NCBI GenBank assembly: GCA_044222195.1
Contig: JBGANS010000002.1
Span: forward strand, 62,001-126,000
Reading direction: 5' to 3'
From: JAHBXE01 sp044222195
GTDB lineage: Bacteria > Planctomycetota > Phycisphaerae > Phycisphaerales > UBA1924
Length of the DNA stretch: 64,000 bases
The notes below the pieces were generated by a model that worked only from the letters and a program-made list of their open reading frames with translations, did not search any database and was not told the origin of the DNA. Shown here one piece after another: positions 60,299 through 64,000 of the stretch; the first letter of the stretch is position 1, and each line of letters opens with the position of its first letter. Made by a program: the position numbers and the translations under genes.

Positions 60299-61054
60299 AT
60301 GGACACCGAGGAACTGCGTCGGCGCATCGCTGAGATCGGCTTCTGGTATCACCGGATCGAACTTCCCGGCGGCGTCGTAACCAAGGGTGTCAATCCCCTC
60401 CATGCCCCGGCGTACCGGCTCCCGGCTGACCTGACCGGCAAGCGAGTGCTGGATGTGGGCGCGTGGGATGGGTACTGGACCTTTGAAGCACTCAAGCGCG
60501 GCGCGCGAGAGGCCGTCGCCATCGACGACTTTTCCGACTACCTCGGGCACCTCAAGCCGGAAGAGCGGCACGCGTGGAAGAGCTTCGATCTGTGCCGCGA
60601 AGCGCTCGGTCACTCGGAATCGAAGTGCAGGCGGATCGAGATCGATCTGTACGAGATCGACGAGAAGAAGCTGGGCGGAAAGTTCGACGTCGTGTTCTGC
60701 TTTGGAACGCTGTACCACCTCAGGCACCCACTCCTGGGGCTGGACAAACTCTCGGCCGTGTGCGAGCCGGGCGGCCAGATCATCGTGGAGTCGCAGATCT
60801 GCGACGACTACAGCGCGTACCGGGGACTGGGCCAGGGATACCCCGGGAACCAGATGGTCGCGGAGTTTTTCCCGACCAACGAGCTCGCCGGCAACGTCAC
60901 CAACTGGTGGGCGCCATCGCTCACCTGTCTCAAGGGCCTCGTCTACGCCGCCGGATTCACAGAAAACATCTCCGGATGGAAGCTCTACGAGCGGCCCACG
61001 CAGCTCGGCCACTGCCGCGGCTTCGCGACCGGGTTCAAGCCGGGGACGAAGTAG
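60299..61054 (+). CDS. DUF1698/CmoB-like methyltransferase, copy 2
   Basis: A 251-residue paralog of the upstream gene, sharing motif I VLDVGAWDGYWTFEA exactly and IGFWYHRIELPGG at the N-terminus. The sequences differ mainly in residues 100-140 and the C-terminal half, so the two copies may have diverged in substrate. AAGGAG lies 6-7 nt before ATG 60299. The stop codon overlaps the GTG start of the next gene by one base. Confidence 0.78.
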   Translation: MDTEELRRRIAEIGFWYHRIELPGGVVTKGVNPLHAPAYRLPADLTGKRVLDVGAWDGYWTFEALKRGAREAVAIDDFSDYLGHLKPEERHAWKSFDLCREALGHSESKCRRIEIDLYEIDEKKLGGKFDVVFCFGTLYHLRHPLLGLDKLSAVCEPGGQIIVESQICDDYSAYRGLGQGYPGNQMVAEFFPTNELAGNVTNWWAPSLTCLKGLVYAAGFTENISGWKLYERPTQLGHCRGFATGFKPGTK

Positions 61055-61722
61055 TGGCGAGGACGATCTTCATTACCGGCGCCAATCGCGGGATCGGTCT
61101 TGAGATGGCCCGCCAGTGCGTCGCGCGCGGGGACAGCGTGGTCGCGACGGCGCGGCGCCCCGACGAAGCGAAAGACCTCCGCGCGACCGGCGCGCGGGTG
61201 CTGGCGCTCGAGGTCGCGGACCCGGCTTCGATCGAGGCCTGCGCCGCGGCCATGAAAGGCGCAGCGATCGACATCCTGATCAACAACGCGGGTGTGAGCA
61301 GCAAGACGCCGAAGCTGGAGGCGTGCACCCACGAGGAGCTCGCCAGGGTTCTGAACGTCAACGCGATCGCGCCCGTGCTGGTGTCGCGGAGCCTGCTGGC
61401 CAATGTGCGTTCAGGCAATCGAAAGTTGATCGTCAACGTGACGAGCGTGCTGGGATCCATCGCCAGGAACGAAGGCGGGTCGTACGGCTACCGCGCGAGC
61501 AAGGCCGCCCTCAACATGTTCACCTCGTGCATGGCGGTGGAGCATCGGGACATCACCTCGGTCGCGATGCACCCGGGCTGGGTCCAGACGGACATGGGCG
61601 GGGCCAAGGCGCCCCTGACGGTCGCGGAATCGGTGACGTCCATGCTCGGCGTCATGGACCGGTTGACCGGCGCGGATTCGGGGCGATTCCTCAACTACGA
61701 CGGAACCACGATTCCGTGGTGA
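61054..61722 (+). CDS. Short-chain dehydrogenase/reductase
   Basis: A 222-residue SDR. The NAD(P)-binding TGANRGIG, NNAG in ILINNAGVSS, and the active-site YGYRASKAAL (Y-x-x-x-K) are visible. The C-terminus has HPGWVQTDMGG, which is common in classical SDRs. It starts at GTG 61054 directly on the upstream stop, so it is part of a small operon with the methyltransferases, perhaps in one pathway of small-molecule modification. Substrate unknown. Confidence 0.85.
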   Translation: MARTIFITGANRGIGLEMARQCVARGDSVVATARRPDEAKDLRATGARVLALEVADPASIEACAAAMKGAAIDILINNAGVSSKTPKLEACTHEELARVLNVNAIAPVLVSRSLLANVRSGNRKLIVNVTSVLGSIARNEGGSYGYRASKAALNMFTSCMAVEHRDITSVAMHPGWVQTDMGGAKAPLTVAESVTSMLGVMDRLTGADSGRFLNYDGTTIPW

Positions 61723-61727
61723 TGCGA

Positions 61728-63269
61728 TCAGTGCGCGGGCGCGGGATGCTCGAAGGGAGAGACCGCGTTGCCGGCCTTGTCCCGTGCGGGGTCGGGTGAG
61801 GGTTCGGTCCCGGCCAGCAGGTGCCTTTCGGCGGCCCGCACGGCAACGTCGCGATTGGAGGATTCAAAGTCCGGGCGAATCCCGGTGTCGGGAATGCCCT
61901 CTCCACCCGCGGTGCGGAAGTCGCACGCCGCGAGCCAGAACACCCAGCCCTGCCCGATGTCGAAGGGCTGTGAGAGGAAGGGTTTGCCGACCGTGGGCTG
62001 CCCAAACACCTTGGCTCTGCCGCTGCTCTTGAGAGCCAGGACCAGGGGCTCCGCGGAAGCCGAAGTCCGCTTGCTCGTGAGCACGGCGACCGGGCCGGAG
62101 AACGCGCGAGGGTCGGGCCTCACCGTGATGTGCGCAGCGCCCTGCTTCTCGAGAACGCTCTCCACTTCCTCCGTTCCCGAGGCGGAAGCCAGTTCCACGC
62201 GCGGCGCCCCGCCGACGCCCTTGACCATCTCGTCGCGTCTTGAAGACCCGAACCAGACGCCCGCATCGACCGGCTCGTGCATCACCCAGCTCAGCGTGCG
62301 GAGCGACGCGAGCGTGACGCCGGGGCAGCTCCGCAGGTCGATCATGATCGCCGCCGGCTTCCACGCCAGAATCGTGTCGAAGGCCGCGTCAACATCGGAC
62401 GCGTACAGAAATGCATCGACGCGCAGCCACGCGATCCGGTTCTTCTCATCAAAGGTCGCACGGATCGGCTTGACCTCCGCCAGCTCCCACCCCTCCATCG
62501 GTGTGCGGCTGGCGGGATCGCCCTTGGGAAAGGCCACCGGCATGGTGAACTTGACGTGGTTCCGTGCCGCGGCCACCAGTCCGAAGATGAACTCCACATC
62601 GTCGCGCGCGACTCCGGCGTTGTGCTCAACCTGTTTGACGTACGAACGAAGCGGCCCGGAGCCCGTCGCCGCGGCGTCGTACGAATGGTCGCGCACCGCC
62701 GCGCCGATGGACCTGGCCAGGGCGGGGTAATCGGTGCGTGGCCGAGAGTCAGGCGTGTCAGGCTCCAGCAGCAGCAAGCCGACGCGTCGCCCGTCGCGCA
62801 CCAGCAGCTCCACCGGCCTGTCCGGCGCCTTGATGCGCGTCCGCACTCCGGCGTTCTTGATCCCGCCGACCCCGAACCAGCCTTCGCCCGGCGCATCGCC
62901 GGTGGGGATCGAGCTGTTCCAGGTCCCGATGGTGCCACCGGGGAAAATGAACGGGACAAAGAGCGAGCCGAGAAATCCCTGCACGCCGCCGATCATGTCC
63001 CAGGCGATTCCGGGGCGCGTGCTCGCCACAAAGGTGGTCCCACCGCCCTTGCCCGCCTTGGGCTCGGCGCTGATCCGACCCGAGATCGGGCCGATGAAAT
63101 CGAACGGCGGGACGATCGTGGCGCGATACACGCCGCTCAGCGGCATCGTGACCACACCCGCCGGCCGGCCCTCGTGCCGGATTGATGCGCCCGAGCCGCC
63201 GGCGCACGCACCAAGCAGGCCGCTCATCGCGGCCATGATCAACGCCATCCATGTGCGGCCGTCTCGCAT
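61728..63269 (-). CDS. S41-peptidase-like lipoprotein
   Basis: A 513-residue exported protein. The N-terminus has a signal peptide with a lipobox (LLGAC), so it is probably anchored to the outer or inner membrane. The C-terminal half resembles tail-specific (S41) peptidases: IMIDLRSCPGVTLASLR, then GPVAVLTSKRTSASAEPL with the candidate nucleophile Ser, and GQPTVGKPF. A PDZ domain is not obvious, so it may be a divergent or non-peptidase member. The start is ATG 63269, with GGGAG 7 nt upstream; a TTG at 63275 is also in frame. It is convergent with the SDR, the stops 5 bp apart. Confidence 0.72.
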   Translation of the reverse strand: MRDGRTWMALIMAAMSGLLGACAGGSGASIRHEGRPAGVVTMPLSGVYRATIVPPFDFIGPISGRISAEPKAGKGGGTTFVASTRPGIAWDMIGGVQGFLGSLFVPFIFPGGTIGTWNSSIPTGDAPGEGWFGVGGIKNAGVRTRIKAPDRPVELLVRDGRRVGLLLLEPDTPDSRPRTDYPALARSIGAAVRDHSYDAAATGSGPLRSYVKQVEHNAGVARDDVEFIFGLVAAARNHVKFTMPVAFPKGDPASRTPMEGWELAEVKPIRATFDEKNRIAWLRVDAFLYASDVDAAFDTILAWKPAAIMIDLRSCPGVTLASLRTLSWVMHEPVDAGVWFGSSRRDEMVKGVGGAPRVELASASGTEEVESVLEKQGAAHITVRPDPRAFSGPVAVLTSKRTSASAEPLVLALKSSGRAKVFGQPTVGKPFLSQPFDIGQGWVFWLAACDFRTAGGEGIPDTGIRPDFESSNRDVAVRAAERHLLAGTEPSPDPARDKAGNAVSPFEHPAPAH

Positions 63270-63377
63270 CTGCAACTCCCGCCGCGATTATTCGCAGGTC
63301 GGCGTGCACCGGGTTCCCGGGGCCGCTTCCTATACTTGCCGCCCTCGTCCAGAGACCCCCAGACCCAAGGACGGCCC

Positions 63378-64000
63378 ATGATCCGACGCACGCACACCTG
63401 CGGCCAGTGCCGCGAAGAGCATATCGCCCAGACGATTTCCCTCAACGGGTGGGTGAACTCGTACCGCGACCACGGGGGGCTGATCTTCATCGACTTGCGG
63501 GACCGCTTCGGGATCACGCAGCTTGTGTTCGATCGTGAAGACAAGGGTGGCAACGCCGCGCTGCAGGACGGCGCGGACAAGTTGCGCAACGAGGATGTCA
63601 TTGCTGTGACCGGCGTTGTGCGCATGCGCACCGGCGGCCCGAACCCCAAGCTGGCCACGGGCAAAGTCGAGGTTGTGGTTCAGAAGCTCGAGGTCCTGAA
63701 CAAGACGGCCAACCCGCCGTTCCTCCCCGACGACATGGCCAAGCTCCCCAACGAGGAGTTGCGTCTGAAGTACCGGTTCATGGATCTGCGTCGGCCGCGG
63801 ATGCAGCAGATTCTCGGGCTTCGGCACAAGGTCTACCAGACCACCCGCCGGTACTTCGACGAGAACGGGTTCCTCGAGATCGAAACGCCCATCCTCTATA
63901 AGAGCACGCCCGAAGGGGCCCGTGAGTTCATCGTGCCCAGCCGAAACGTGCCGGGGCATTGGTACGCCCTGCCGCAGTCTCCGCAGCTCTTCAAGCAGAT
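63378..64000 (+). CDS. aspS: Aspartyl-tRNA synthetase, N-terminal part (cut by window)
   Basis: The first 207 residues of AspRS, truncated by the window end. The OB-fold anticodon-binding domain shows GWVNSYRDHGGLIFIDLRDR, and the catalytic domain begins with YRFMDLRRPRMQ, the class II motif. The opening of the bacterial GAD-containing enzyme cannot be seen. It charges tRNA-Asp (or tRNA-Asp/Asn in non-discriminating enzymes). ATG 63378 follows AAGGACGG. Confidence 0.93.
   Translation, partial: MIRRTHTCGQCREEHIAQTISLNGWVNSYRDHGGLIFIDLRDRFGITQLVFDREDKGGNAALQDGADKLRNEDVIAVTGVVRMRTGGPNPKLATGKVEVVVQKLEVLNKTANPPFLPDDMAKLPNEELRLKYRFMDLRRPRMQQILGLRHKVYQTTRRYFDENGFLEIETPILYKSTPEGAREFIVPSRNVPGHWYALPQSPQLFKQ

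Overview
The window is a high-GC bacterial chromosome segment that most likely comes from a planctomycete of the Phycisphaerae/Phycisphaerales. The best clue is a paired C-terminal motif (A-N-C-D-x-S-T ... L-T-A-N-D-F-Q-C-F) at the end of two secreted proteins (1590-4556 and 53810-55099). This is the GC-type dockerin-like anchor characteristic of that group. Heptose (LPS-type) genes, a complete chemotaxis operon and a bacterial AspRS fit a Gram-negative-like, motile or surface-sensing cell. The taxonomic call is inference.

Layout. (1) 1-6.6 kb: a RuvB-like AAA+ ATPase, a large secreted beta-helix/hydrolase protein, an amidoligase-family protein with a small partner, and a tiny conserved protein. 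(2) 6.7-18.1 kb: a tightly coupled five-gene plus-strand cassette: SNF2-type helicase with a DUF3883-like end, a DUF6236-like protein, a DUF1156 DNA methyltransferase, a small possible nuclease, and a DUF499 P-loop ATPase with an Ig-like domain. It looks like a methylation-linked anti-phage or DNA-processing system and is the most interesting locus here. (3) 18.1-30 kb: mobile DNA. A minus-strand module holds a tyrosine recombinase, a small acidic-tailed protein, two orphan DNA methyltransferases and a primase-like replication protein. A plus-strand module holds small unknown proteins, an excisionase-like HTH protein, a second, atypical tyrosine recombinase and a hipBA toxin-antitoxin pair.

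(4) 30158-41626: an 11.5-kb integrated element flanked by 45-bp direct repeats, inserted into the 3' half of a tRNA-Ala(GGC) gene that it restores at its right end. It carries an integrase, an excisionase-like protein, a primase plus SF3-type helicase, a candidate iteron origin, a terminase-small-like protein, a run of GC-rich hairpins, scaffold-like proteins, an OLD-family nuclease as likely defence cargo and two small minus-strand genes. No capsid, portal or large terminase is visible, so it resembles a phage satellite or a replicative integrative element rather than a full prophage.

(5) 41.7-53.4 kb: core chromosome on the minus strand. waaF-like and gmhB-like heptose genes are followed by a chemotaxis operon transcribed cheA-cheW-(DUF420-like)-mcp-cheY-cheB-cheR-cheX-cheX-cheY-fapA. 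(6) 53.6-64 kb: tRNA-Ser(CGA), a secreted kelch/delta-60-like dockerin protein, a membrane-anchored protein with four Ig-like repeats, methyltransferases (two in tandem duplication), an aminotransferase, an SDR, an S41-like lipoprotein, and the start of aspS cut by the window end.

Family names come from recognising motifs by eye. No database search was run.
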